Assembly: GCA_020344865.1 (NCBI GenBank)
Contig: CP070830.1
Location: 371,000 to 377,308, forward strand
Direction of reading: 5' to 3'
Source of the DNA: Planctomycetota bacterium
Lineage (GTDB): Bacteria; Planctomycetota; Phycisphaerae; Sedimentisphaerales; Anaerobacaceae
DNA: 6,309 nt
This document shows, piece after piece, positions 1 to 5,404 of the stretch. The position numbers were made by a program, and so were the translations under genes. Each line of letters starts with the position of its first letter. Within the stretch, counting starts at the first letter, position 1. Under the pieces are notes generated by a model. The model did not search any database. It was not told where the DNA came from and worked only from the letters and a program-made list of their open reading frames with translations.

Positions 1-1667
1 CGCCCGATCCCGCCGGAGGCGGGGGATTTCGAATTTTTCCATTTCTGGCGTGGGTGTCTTTGGTGCCGTTTATTCTGGTTTGTCGGCCGGAGGAGAAGAC
101 GTCTCGGCTGGTAATCGCGGCCTATATAGTCTCGCTTTTGTACTGGCTCGGTAACTTGTACTTGATGTTTCCTGTGACGGGGGCGGGGTGGTTTTGCTTC
201 TGTGCGTACACGGCGCTACTGTGGCCGATACTGGCGCTTTGTGTGCGTTATTGCAGGGCGAAGGGGTTGCCGCTGTTTCTGGTAGTGCCGGTATTGTTTG
301 TGGGTGCGGAACGGCTGCAGGGGCTTTTGTTGGGCGGTTTTTTCTGGAGGTTCCTGGGCCACAGTCAGTATGCCAATATCACCGTTATCCAGATAGCGGA
401 CATATTCGGCGCGGGGGGAGTTTCGTTTCTCGTAGGGATGGTCAACGGTCTTGTAGCCGAGCTAATAATCGATATCAACGAGAAGAAGATATTGCGAGCG
501 GCTAATTTTTTGAAGACGGCGGTGGTGTGCGGCGCAGTTGTTGGGACGGTTGTTTATGGTCGGTGGCGAATAGGGCAGTCGGAGGAGTTTGTGGAAATGG
601 GGCCGCTGGTAGGGTCGGTGCAGTCCAATATACCGCAGTCGGTCAAGCAGACTTTCCAAGCATCCGAGGAGATATTCGAGGAGGTGCTGGAGAACAGTAA
701 GGCGAGTGCGCGTGCGGGCGCGGAATTGATTGTTTGGCCGGAGACGATGGTGCAGGCGATATTGAACGCGGAAGTATGGCCTTTCCTGGCTTCCGGCGAG
801 AGCCACGAGCTTTACGACAAGGTAATCAGGGAACACGCCAAGGATACGGCGTTTGTGCTTGCGGGGGGATATAAGGCGGATTTGCGGCGGGATGGGGATT
901 CGAGCGCATCGCTGGCGAGGTATAACTCGGCGTTTCTGTACGGGACGGACGGTGAGCAGTCGGACAAATGCTACAGCAAGATTCACCTGGTACCGTTTGG
1001 CGAGTTTGTGCCGTTTAGGAAGAGTTTGCCCCCGCTATACAATTTGCTGATGATGTTTACGCCCTACGACTATGACTATTCGCTCGAAGCGGGGACGGAA
1101 TATACGGTCTTTGAAATGGGCGGCGGCGAAGGGGAGGATGGGCGGGTTTACAGGTTCAGTGTAATGATTTGCTATGAGGACGCGGTCCCGGCGATTGCCC
1201 GAAGGTTCGCGAGGGGCGAGGGGGGGCAAAAACAACTCGACTGGCTTGTTAACATAAGTAATGACGGCTGGTTCGTGCAGCAAAAAGACGGGGAGATTAT
1301 TGCGAGCACCGAGCTGGCCCAGCATGCGGCTATTTGTGCGTTCAGGGCCGTTGAGAACAGACTTGCGGTCGTGCGGAGCGTCAATACGGGTATAAGCTGC
1401 CTGATAGACAGCCTGGGGCGGGTAAAAGACGGTTATCAGGCGGGTAATTTGCCGGGCGAGGCCATGAGGCGGAGGGCCTGCGCGGGCTGGTTTATCGACA
1501 GGGTGCCGATAGATAAAAGGACGACCTTTTTCAGCGTATACGGGCAATGGCTTGATTTTTTTTGTACGTTGGGGCTTTTTTTGCTAATAATAGTGCCGGC
1601 TTCGGCGAGATTTATCCGAAATACGAAATATGCTGTTTTTGTTGGGCGGCACAAAAAGGAGAATTAG
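1..1667 (+). CDS. lnt: Apolipoprotein N-acyltransferase, 5' end cut by window edge
   Basis: Inner-membrane enzyme that transfers an acyl chain from a phospholipid to the N-terminal cysteine of lipoproteins, the last step of lipoprotein maturation. The frame is open from nt 3 with no stop. The first GTG is at 54, but the codons before it read FPFLAW, and FPFLAWVSLVPFI resembles the first membrane segment of Lnt, so the true start is upstream. Numbering from 54: membrane segments near 18-41, 45-66, 72-98, 111-139 and 152-169; the Lnt motif LGHSQ at 101-105; a nitrilase-like domain at about 184-490; a last membrane helix at about 504-523. The catalytic triad appears intact: E230 (WPE), K309 (SKIHLVPFGEFVP) and C373 (ICYED), with the extra conserved glutamates E317 and E375. 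NISNDGWF and the RAVENRL...RSVNTGIS stretch also match the family. At least 554 residues, against 512 in E. coli. Probably co-transcribed with the HEAT-repeat gene 24 nt downstream. Confidence 0.95.
   Translation, partial: PDPAGGGGFRIFPFLAWVSLVPFILVCRPEEKTSRLVIAAYIVSLLYWLGNLYLMFPVTGAGWFCFCAYTALLWPILALCVRYCRAKGLPLFLVVPVLFVGAERLQGLLLGGFFWRFLGHSQYANITVIQIADIFGAGGVSFLVGMVNGLVAELIIDINEKKILRAANFLKTAVVCGAVVGTVVYGRWRIGQSEEFVEMGPLVGSVQSNIPQSVKQTFQASEEIFEEVLENSKASARAGAELIVWPETMVQAILNAEVWPFLASGESHELYDKVIREHAKDTAFVLAGGYKADLRRDGDSSASLARYNSAFLYGTDGEQSDKCYSKIHLVPFGEFVPFRKSLPPLYNLLMMFTPYDYDYSLEAGTEYTVFEMGGGEGEDGRVYRFSVMICYEDAVPAIARRFARGEGGQKQLDWLVNISNDGWFVQQKDGEIIASTELAQHAAICAFRAVENRLAVVRSVNTGISCLIDSLGRVKDGYQAGNLPGEAMRRRACAGWFIDRVPIDKRTTFFSVYGQWLDFFCTLGLFLLIIVPASARFIRNTKYAVFVGRHKKEN
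7..26. repeat. GC-rich palindrome inside the lnt 5' region
   Basis: CCCGCC (9-14) and GGCGGG (18-23) form a perfect 6-bp stem around the loop GGA. The flanking AT and AT extend it if two G residues bulge. It lies in the open lnt frame and encodes the low-complexity stretch PAGGGG. It could be a REP-like element absorbed into the gene, or simply GC-rich coding sequence. A short T run (34-38) follows, but not directly after the stem, so it is not called a terminator. Confidence 0.35.
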
Positions 1668-1691
1668 GCTTACAAGTACAAAGGTTAAAAG

Positions 1692-2705
1692 GTGATGGGC
1701 AGGGGCTTACGGTTTTATCTCATTTTGACTTTGCGTGTGTGCTGCACCGCGTTTTTTATGTTCGGGTGCGGTGAATCACAGCAAACAAGTTACGACTACG
1801 GCGGTGCGGTTTCCGTTAAGAAGCTTGTTCCCGAAGCCACGGGGGTAATCCGCGACGGTCTGGCCGACGAGCGGCCGGAAGTGAGGGCCAATGCGATTGA
1901 AGTGGTAGCCGCCACCAAAAGAGTCAAATTGATGCCCAAAGTACAACGGCTGTTGAAGGACGACTATGTGCCTGTTCGATTCTTAGCGGCGCTGGCTGTG
2001 GGCGATTTGGAGTACGGGCTTGCGAGCGGCGAGATTGGACTGCTGCTGGGGGATGAAGACGAAAACGTGAAGATATCGGCGGCCTATGCGATGACCAAAC
2101 TCGGTTTGGCCGACAGGCTTGAAGTTATTCGCAAAGCGATTGTCAGTAACGACCAGAGAGTCCGGGCGAATTCGGCACTACTGTTGGGCAAGAGCGGAGA
2201 CAAAAGTGCGCTGAAGTTTTTGTACTGGGCCCTGCGGCACGAGGATTCTGACGACAAGGTCAGATTCCAGGCGGCGGAAGCCATAGCCAGGCTCGGCGAT
2301 GAACGGATATACCCGAAGCTGTGGGCGATGCTCATAAGCGCCTACCACGATGACAGAGTTTTTGGTGTGAGGGCGATGGGGACGCTCGGGACTTCAGATG
2401 CCAAAAATGCGCTGCTTACCATGCTGGATGACGACATATTGGAGGTACGGCTGGCCGCGGCGGAGCAGTTAGGGTCACTGGGAGACAATGTCGGGGAGGC
2501 AGAAGTGCTGGATGTTTTCAGGAAAAATATGCTGGCAGGACAGGGGAAAGATGATGCTGAACGCATCAAGGTGCTGACGGCACTGGCGATAGGGCAAATC
2601 TGCACGGAACCGGTCAGGGAATTGCTGCCCGGCCTTCTGCAGGATGAGTCGAAATTTGTGCGTTTAGCGGCTGCAAAGGCCGTTTTTGAGTGTGCAACGA
2701 GGTAG
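1692..2705 (+). CDS. HEAT-repeat protein, putative lipoprotein
   Basis: 337 residues from GTG 1692 (334 from ATG 1695; both fit AAAGG at 1680-1684, 7 or 10 nt upstream). The N-terminus has R4 and R7, then a hydrophobic stretch to C26. The sequence FMFGC is an imperfect lipobox (Met at -3), and R15 interrupts the hydrophobic core, so lipidation and export are likely but not certain. From about residue 50 to the end there are eight or nine alpha-helical HEAT repeats of about 30 residues, each with an acidic turn followed by VR..AA..LG-type helices: PEVRANAIEVVAA (62-74), DDYVPVRFLAALAVG (90-104), NDQRVRANSALLLG (153-166), DDKVRFQAAEAIARLG (187-202), ILEVRLAAAEQLGSLG (249-264) and SKFVRLAAAKAVFE (320-333). 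HEAT arrays are binding scaffolds; no catalytic residues are seen and the partner is unknown. It sits 24 nt after lnt, probably in the same operon, and may be an Lnt substrate. No terminator was recognised after it. Confidence 0.88.
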   Translation: MMGRGLRFYLILTLRVCCTAFFMFGCGESQQTSYDYGGAVSVKKLVPEATGVIRDGLADERPEVRANAIEVVAATKRVKLMPKVQRLLKDDYVPVRFLAALAVGDLEYGLASGEIGLLLGDEDENVKISAAYAMTKLGLADRLEVIRKAIVSNDQRVRANSALLLGKSGDKSALKFLYWALRHEDSDDKVRFQAAEAIARLGDERIYPKLWAMLISAYHDDRVFGVRAMGTLGTSDAKNALLTMLDDDILEVRLAAAEQLGSLGDNVGEAEVLDVFRKNMLAGQGKDDAERIKVLTALAIGQICTEPVRELLPGLLQDESKFVRLAAAKAVFECATR

Positions 2706-2801
2706 CAGGCAGGTGAGAATTCTTTGGGTTGAGGTTTGATTGTCAGCGTTAATTTTCGGCGTTATTTAGGGTATCTGGGAAAAATGGGGGGATAGGAAGG
2801 C

Positions 2802-2840
2802 AAAAAATAACTTGACCTTTGGGCGTCAAAAGCGTAAAAT
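2802..2840 (+). promoter_or_regulatory. Sigma70-type promoter of the coiled-coil protein gene
   Basis: The -35 box TTGACC (2812-2817) and -10 box TAAAAT (2835-2840) each have one mismatch to consensus and are separated by 17 nt. An A-rich tract (AAAAAATAA, 2802-2810) lies just upstream, where an UP element would be. The predicted start of transcription is about 2847, giving a leader of about 83 nt. A 10-bp palindrome (TATACGTATA, 2850-2859) lies just after that start. Nothing was recognised in the rest of the 2706-2801 gap. Confidence 0.75.
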
Positions 2841-2916
2841 ATGGTTAATTATACGTATATCAAAGCCCGATGTGAATCTGTGGCGGTGAGACGGGATTTT
2901 TAATCAGAAGGTAGTG

Positions 2917-2923
2917 AAAGGAG
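2917..2923 (+). promoter_or_regulatory. Ribosome binding site that fixes a TTG start
   Basis: AAAGGAG is a near-perfect Shine-Dalgarno, 6 nt before TTG 2930. The frame has a TGA stop at 2915-2917, so no upstream start is possible, and the TTG places the hydrophobic anchor right at the N-terminus. Confidence 0.85.
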
Positions 2924-2929
2924 CCAGTT

Positions 2930-3811
2930 TTGAGTACGCTTACGAAGATTTTGATACTTTTGTTAACGGTGTCATCATTTATCCTTTGCGGAATCGTTGT
3001 AACCTATGTTGGCACCGCTGATGATTACCGACAAAAACATGACCAGCTGAAGGGTGAAAGAGACAGCCTAAGAACGAAGGTCAACTCTCTTAACAAGCAG
3101 GTGAATGAGAAAATCGACCAGATAAAACAGCTTGAGGACAGGCTCAACACCGAGATGACGGCGCTGCGGGTAGAGATGGGTGAACTGCAAGGGCAACTGA
3201 AGGACGCCGAAAGAGAAAAGGCAAGTCTGCTTCAGAAGGTAAACAGCTGGGCAAGCATAGTCGAGGATTTCTCGCAGACCAACGACAAGCAGGGTCAGTT
3301 GTTGAAAAATACGCTGGAGGAGCTGAACGAAGCTCAGTCCGAGCAAATAAGACAACAAAAACAGCTTGACGAAACCACGCGTGCTCTTTTTGAGAAGATG
3401 GCTATAATAGAGACGCTGGAGTCAGAAAAGCGGCGTCTGCTGGAGGAGAAGACCGACCTGCAGGGCCAGCTGGACGAGTACCTGCGTCCGTTCGGCAAGG
3501 CCGCCGCTGCGAGGGTTCCGGTTACTCCGGACCGGGCGGCAGCCAGACCAACACTGATGCCGCTACCAGCGGTGAAGGATATCGGCCTTGAGGGGCTGGT
3601 AACGGCGGTGGACATGAAGAATTCCGTGGCGAGTATATCGCTGGGCAAAGTAGACGGGGTCAAAGAAGGTATGAAATTCCACGTGACTCGCGGGGAGGAA
3701 TTTCTCTGCGATATAGTGATAATAGACGTTGATGCCGAGGAGGCGGTAGGCGTACTTGACCTCGTACAGCAGCAGCCGCGAATCGGCGACAACGTATCAA
3801 CGGGTTTGTAG
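2930..3811 (+). CDS. Membrane-anchored coiled-coil protein with MreC-like layout, function unknown
   Basis: 293 residues, TTG start. Residues 5-27 form one hydrophobic helix (N-terminal anchor; the rest predicted outside the cytoplasm). Residues about 31-186 are a long, Glu/Lys/Gln-rich, heptad-like coiled coil with a short break around 105-120. A Pro/Ala-rich linker (about 190-217) leads to a compact C-terminal domain (218-293) predicted to be beta-rich: GLVTAVD, then ASISLGKVDGVKEGMKFHV (234-252), DIVIIDVDAEEAVGVL and RIGDNVS. The G..DGV.EGM.F motif recalls the beta domain of MreC (INRGESDGLAEGQFVL in the mreC of this window) and FlgT-C-like small beta domains. C20 is in the membrane helix but lacks a lipobox (FILC), so it is not called a lipoprotein. 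It has its own promoter and lies before mreB. A role at the cell envelope, perhaps with the elongasome, is inference; no named family was recognised. Confidence 0.85.
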   Translation: MSTLTKILILLLTVSSFILCGIVVTYVGTADDYRQKHDQLKGERDSLRTKVNSLNKQVNEKIDQIKQLEDRLNTEMTALRVEMGELQGQLKDAEREKASLLQKVNSWASIVEDFSQTNDKQGQLLKNTLEELNEAQSEQIRQQKQLDETTRALFEKMAIIETLESEKRRLLEEKTDLQGQLDEYLRPFGKAAAARVPVTPDRAAARPTLMPLPAVKDIGLEGLVTAVDMKNSVASISLGKVDGVKEGMKFHVTRGEEFLCDIVIIDVDAEEAVGVLDLVQQQPRIGDNVSTGL

Positions 3812-3856
3812 TTTTATTTTTTAATCGAGAAGACGAAAAGACGAGTGGTTCCTTTC

Positions 3857-3875
3857 AAGCCTTTTGGGGCTTTTT
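3857..3875 (+). terminator. Weak intrinsic terminator-like hairpin
   Basis: AAGCC (3857-3861) pairs with GGCTT (3868-3872) across a 6-nt loop, and the T run 3871-3875 overlaps the stem's 3' arm. The stem has only 5 bp, so it would end transcription poorly. It starts 46 nt after the coiled-coil gene. The same GGCTT could instead pair with AAGCC at 3893-3897. Confidence 0.35.
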
Positions 3876-3880
3876 GGGGC
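3861..3880. repeat. Two tandem copies of a 10-bp unit
   Basis: CTTTTGGGGC (3861-3870) is followed directly by TTTTTGGGGC (3871-3880); nine of ten bases agree. It overlaps the terminator-like hairpin and may have arisen by slippage. Confidence 0.6.
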
Positions 3881-3894
3881 CGGGTCAGGGCCAA

Positions 3895-3975
3895 GCCTTA
3901 CAGCTCATTTGCGGGCCAGCAGACGGGAAAGTAAGGCGTTTGCAGCATCGGTGATGGATTGCAAAGACGGCCTTA
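3895..3975 (+). other. Possible structured RNA leader with alternative hairpins
   Basis: TAAGGC (3932-3937) is complementary both to GCCTTA at 3895-3900 and to GCCTTA at 3970-3975. The downstream pairing is extended by TTTGCA (3939-3944) with TGCAAA (3960-3965), giving 12 base pairs around a 1x4 internal loop and a 15-nt terminal loop. The hairpin ends 9 nt before the Shine-Dalgarno of the small membrane protein gene. Pairing is read directly from the sequence; any switch function is inference, and no known riboswitch class was recognised. Confidence 0.4.
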
Positions 3976-3984
3976 TGTTATTTT

Positions 3985-3988
3985 GAGG
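3985..3988 (+). promoter_or_regulatory. Ribosome binding site of the small membrane protein gene
   Basis: GAGG, within TTGAGGTAGG, is 6 nt before ATG 3995. The reading frame has a TAG at 3989-3991, so this ATG is the first possible start. Confidence 0.65.
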
Positions 3989-3994
3989 TAGGAT

Positions 3995-4153
3995 ATGAGT
4001 CCAGACGGACAGGTTGGCGGTGGAAGGGGTGGCACATCCAGTAACCTCTATACGGCTATTCTGGCCTTAGCTGTGGGGGCAGTGGTGGCGACGGCGGCTT
4101 TCGTAGTATTTATGTGCCATCACCACTACGGCTTCTATATTAAAATCCCGTAG
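3995..4153 (+). CDS. Small single-span membrane protein, 52 aa, unknown function
   Basis: ATG to TAG, 52 residues. The N-terminal 17 residues are polar and Gly-rich (VGGGRGG at 7-13). Residues about 18-41 (LYTAILALAVGAVVATAAFV...) form one clear transmembrane helix. The short tail begins CHHHYGF (41-47) and ends KIP. A Shine-Dalgarno at good spacing, an in-frame stop just before the start, and a well-formed hydrophobic helix in an otherwise non-coding gap all argue that it is real. It lies between the coiled-coil gene and the mreB promoter, so it probably shares the promoter at 2812 unless the hairpin at 3857 stops transcription. No family was recognised. By position it could be an accessory of the coiled-coil protein or of the Mre complex; that is inference only. 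Confidence 0.68.
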   Translation: MSPDGQVGGGRGGTSSNLYTAILALAVGAVVATAAFVVFMCHHHYGFYIKIP

Positions 4154-4156
4154 CAC

Positions 4157-4200
4157 AAAAAAAAATTGGCTATTGACAATTCCGATTATTGTCATATAAA
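4157..4200 (+). promoter_or_regulatory. Strong sigma70-type promoter of mreBCD
   Basis: A perfect -35 box TTGACA (4173-4178) and -10 box TATAAA (4195-4200, one mismatch) are 16 nt apart. A run of nine A (4157-4165) lies at about -50 to -42, where an UP element would act. Transcription should start near 4207, giving a leader of only about 28 nt before the mreB GTG. This lets mreBCD be transcribed independently of the genes upstream. Confidence 0.82.
4174..4194. repeat. Operator-like inverted repeat inside the mreB promoter
   Basis: TGACAAT (4174-4180) and ATTGTCA (4188-4194) are perfect inverted copies separated by 7 nt. They overlap the -35 box and fill the spacer up to the -10 box. A third related site, ATAGTCAAT (4202-4210), lies at the transcription start and differs by one base from the inverse complement of ATTGACAAT (4172-4180). 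A repressor bound here would block RNA polymerase; no specific regulator can be named. Confidence 0.5.
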
Positions 4201-4218
4201 GATAGTCAATTGAAAATC

Positions 4219-4226
4219 AGGAAGGG
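4219..4226 (+). promoter_or_regulatory. Ribosome binding site of mreB
   Basis: AGGAAGGG ends 8 nt before GTG 4235. The frame is closed by TGA at 4211-4213 and contains no other start before the GTG. Confidence 0.75.
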
Positions 4227-4234
4227 ACTCGGCA

Positions 4235-5290
4235 GTGCTGCTGGATACAGTGTTAGGCTGGTTTAGCATGGATATGGGCATCGACCTGGGTACTTGCACT
4301 ACCCTGGTTTGTGTGCGGGATAAAGGTATTGTCCTTAATGAACCCTCCGTAGTAGCTGTGCGCAAGGGGACCAATATTGTTTTGAACGACGGGGAGGCGG
4401 TGGGTCTGGTCGCACACGAGATGCTCGGCAAAACGCCCGGTTCAATTACGGCAATAAGACCTTTAAAAGACGGTGTAATCAGCGACTTCGAGATAACCGA
4501 GGCGATGCTGGGGTATTTTATACGGAAGGTCCACGGCAGGGGCGGCCTTGTGAGGCCACGTGTGGTGATAGCGGTTCCGAGCGGGATAACAGCGGTTGAG
4601 CGTCGTGCGGTGATAGACAGCGCCGAACGTGCGGGAGCTCGAAGGGTGTATCTTGTAGATGAGCCGATGGCGGCGGGAATAGGAGCAGACCTGCCAATAA
4701 CCGACCCTACTGCTTCGATGATAGTGGATATCGGCGGGGGAACGACGGAAGTTGCCATAATGAGCCTGGCCGACATCGCCACGTGCGAATCGATTCGAAT
4801 AGGGGGGGATGATATGGACGAGGCGGTGATTAATCATCTAAAGAGGACGTACAACCTGCTTATCGGCGAGACACGAGCCGAAAAAGTAAAGATACAGATT
4901 GGCTCGGCGGCACCGCTGCAAGAGGAGTTGACGATGGAGGTAGCGGGCAGAGACACGATATCGGGTCTGCCGCGAAAGATTGTTATAACAAGCGAGGAGA
5001 TACGTGAGTCGCTGCGTGAACCTATTGCTGCAATCATAGATACGGTTACGGCGACGCTGGAGAAGGCGGAACCGGAATTGGCCGCGGATTTGATTGACAA
5101 TGGCGTACACATCTGCGGGGGCGGGGCACTGCTGCGGGGAATGGACACGGTACTGGCGAACGCAACCGGTTTGAGGGTTGAAAGAGTCGAGGACCCGCTT
5201 AGTTGTGTGGCGCGAGGCACGAGTGTATACCTGCAGAATCTGGAATTGTGGAAAGACACAATGGACCACAATGAGTACGGATGGGAGTAG
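4235..5290 (+). CDS. mreB: Rod shape-determining protein MreB (bacterial actin)
   Basis: 351 residues from GTG, the usual MreB length. It is an ATP-dependent, actin-like filament protein on the inner face of the cytoplasmic membrane that guides lateral peptidoglycan synthesis with MreC, MreD, RodA and PBP2. The N-terminus (MLLDTVLGWF) is a hydrophobic, amphipathic membrane-binding segment. Phosphate-1 motif DLGTCTT at 17-23; KGIVLNEPSVVAV follows at once. The likely catalytic glutamate is E143 in VDEPMAAGIG; phosphate-2 motif VDIGGGTTE contains D165; adenosine motif CGGGALLRGM has its glycines at 295-297. All key motifs are present, so the protein should be active. One oddity is GTCTT where many MreBs have GTANT. 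It has its own promoter and is followed by mreC and mreD. Confidence 0.97.
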   Translation: MLLDTVLGWFSMDMGIDLGTCTTLVCVRDKGIVLNEPSVVAVRKGTNIVLNDGEAVGLVAHEMLGKTPGSITAIRPLKDGVISDFEITEAMLGYFIRKVHGRGGLVRPRVVIAVPSGITAVERRAVIDSAERAGARRVYLVDEPMAAGIGADLPITDPTASMIVDIGGGTTEVAIMSLADIATCESIRIGGDDMDEAVINHLKRTYNLLIGETRAEKVKIQIGSAAPLQEELTMEVAGRDTISGLPRKIVITSEEIRESLREPIAAIIDTVTATLEKAEPELAADLIDNGVHICGGGALLRGMDTVLANATGLRVERVEDPLSCVARGTSVYLQNLELWKDTMDHNEYGWE

Positions 5291-5310
5291 GTGATTTGTG
5301 TTTTGCGGTA

Positions 5311-5341
5311 TGCCGGAGCCGGGCAAAACTGGAATCCGGCA
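5311..5341 (+). repeat. Hairpin in the mreB-mreC intergenic gap
   Basis: TGCCGGA (5311-5317) and TCCGGCA (5335-5341) form a perfect 7-bp stem around a 17-nt loop, 20 nt after the mreB stop. No T run follows, so it is not an intrinsic terminator. It could protect the mreB message or set the ratio of MreB to MreC. Confidence 0.5.
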
Positions 5342-5404
5342 GTATGAGTGATTGACAGCCGGACGGCATCGTATCAGGTCATGGACGGGATACGAGTGGC
5401 TAAT

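Noticed and set aside
54..56. GTG as the start of lnt
   Set aside because: The upstream in-frame codons continue the family's first membrane segment and no Shine-Dalgarno precedes this GTG.
462..986. Open frame of 174 codons on the minus strand
   Set aside because: Antisense to the catalytic part of lnt, with an Arg-rich translation that has no domain features.
2706..2801. Terminator after the HEAT-repeat gene
   Set aside because: I found no GC stem followed by a T run; only a loose direct repeat (GCGTTAATTT and GCGTTATTTA) was seen.
2978..2989. C20 of the coiled-coil protein as a lipoprotein cysteine
   Set aside because: The residues before it (FIL) do not fit a lipobox, and the hydrophobic helix continues past the Cys.
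3954..3986. 10-codon ORF that could be a leader peptide
   Set aside because: There is no ribosome binding site at usable spacing and no codon run suggesting attenuation; it falls inside the proposed hairpin.
4192..4782. Open frame of 196 codons on the minus strand
   Set aside because: It lies opposite mreB, has Ser/Thr/Ile-rich low-complexity translation typical of an antisense shadow, and shows no family motif.
5352..5377. TTGACA before mreC as an internal promoter
   Set aside because: The -35 box is perfect, but the nearest -10-like hexamer (TATCAG, 5372-5377) is only 14 nt away and nothing suitable lies at 16-18 nt.
5348..5404. GTG 5348 or ATG 5381 as the mreC start
   Set aside because: Neither has a well-placed Shine-Dalgarno. 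The added residues are not typical of MreC, while ATG 5405 gives the usual basic tail. This is not settled.
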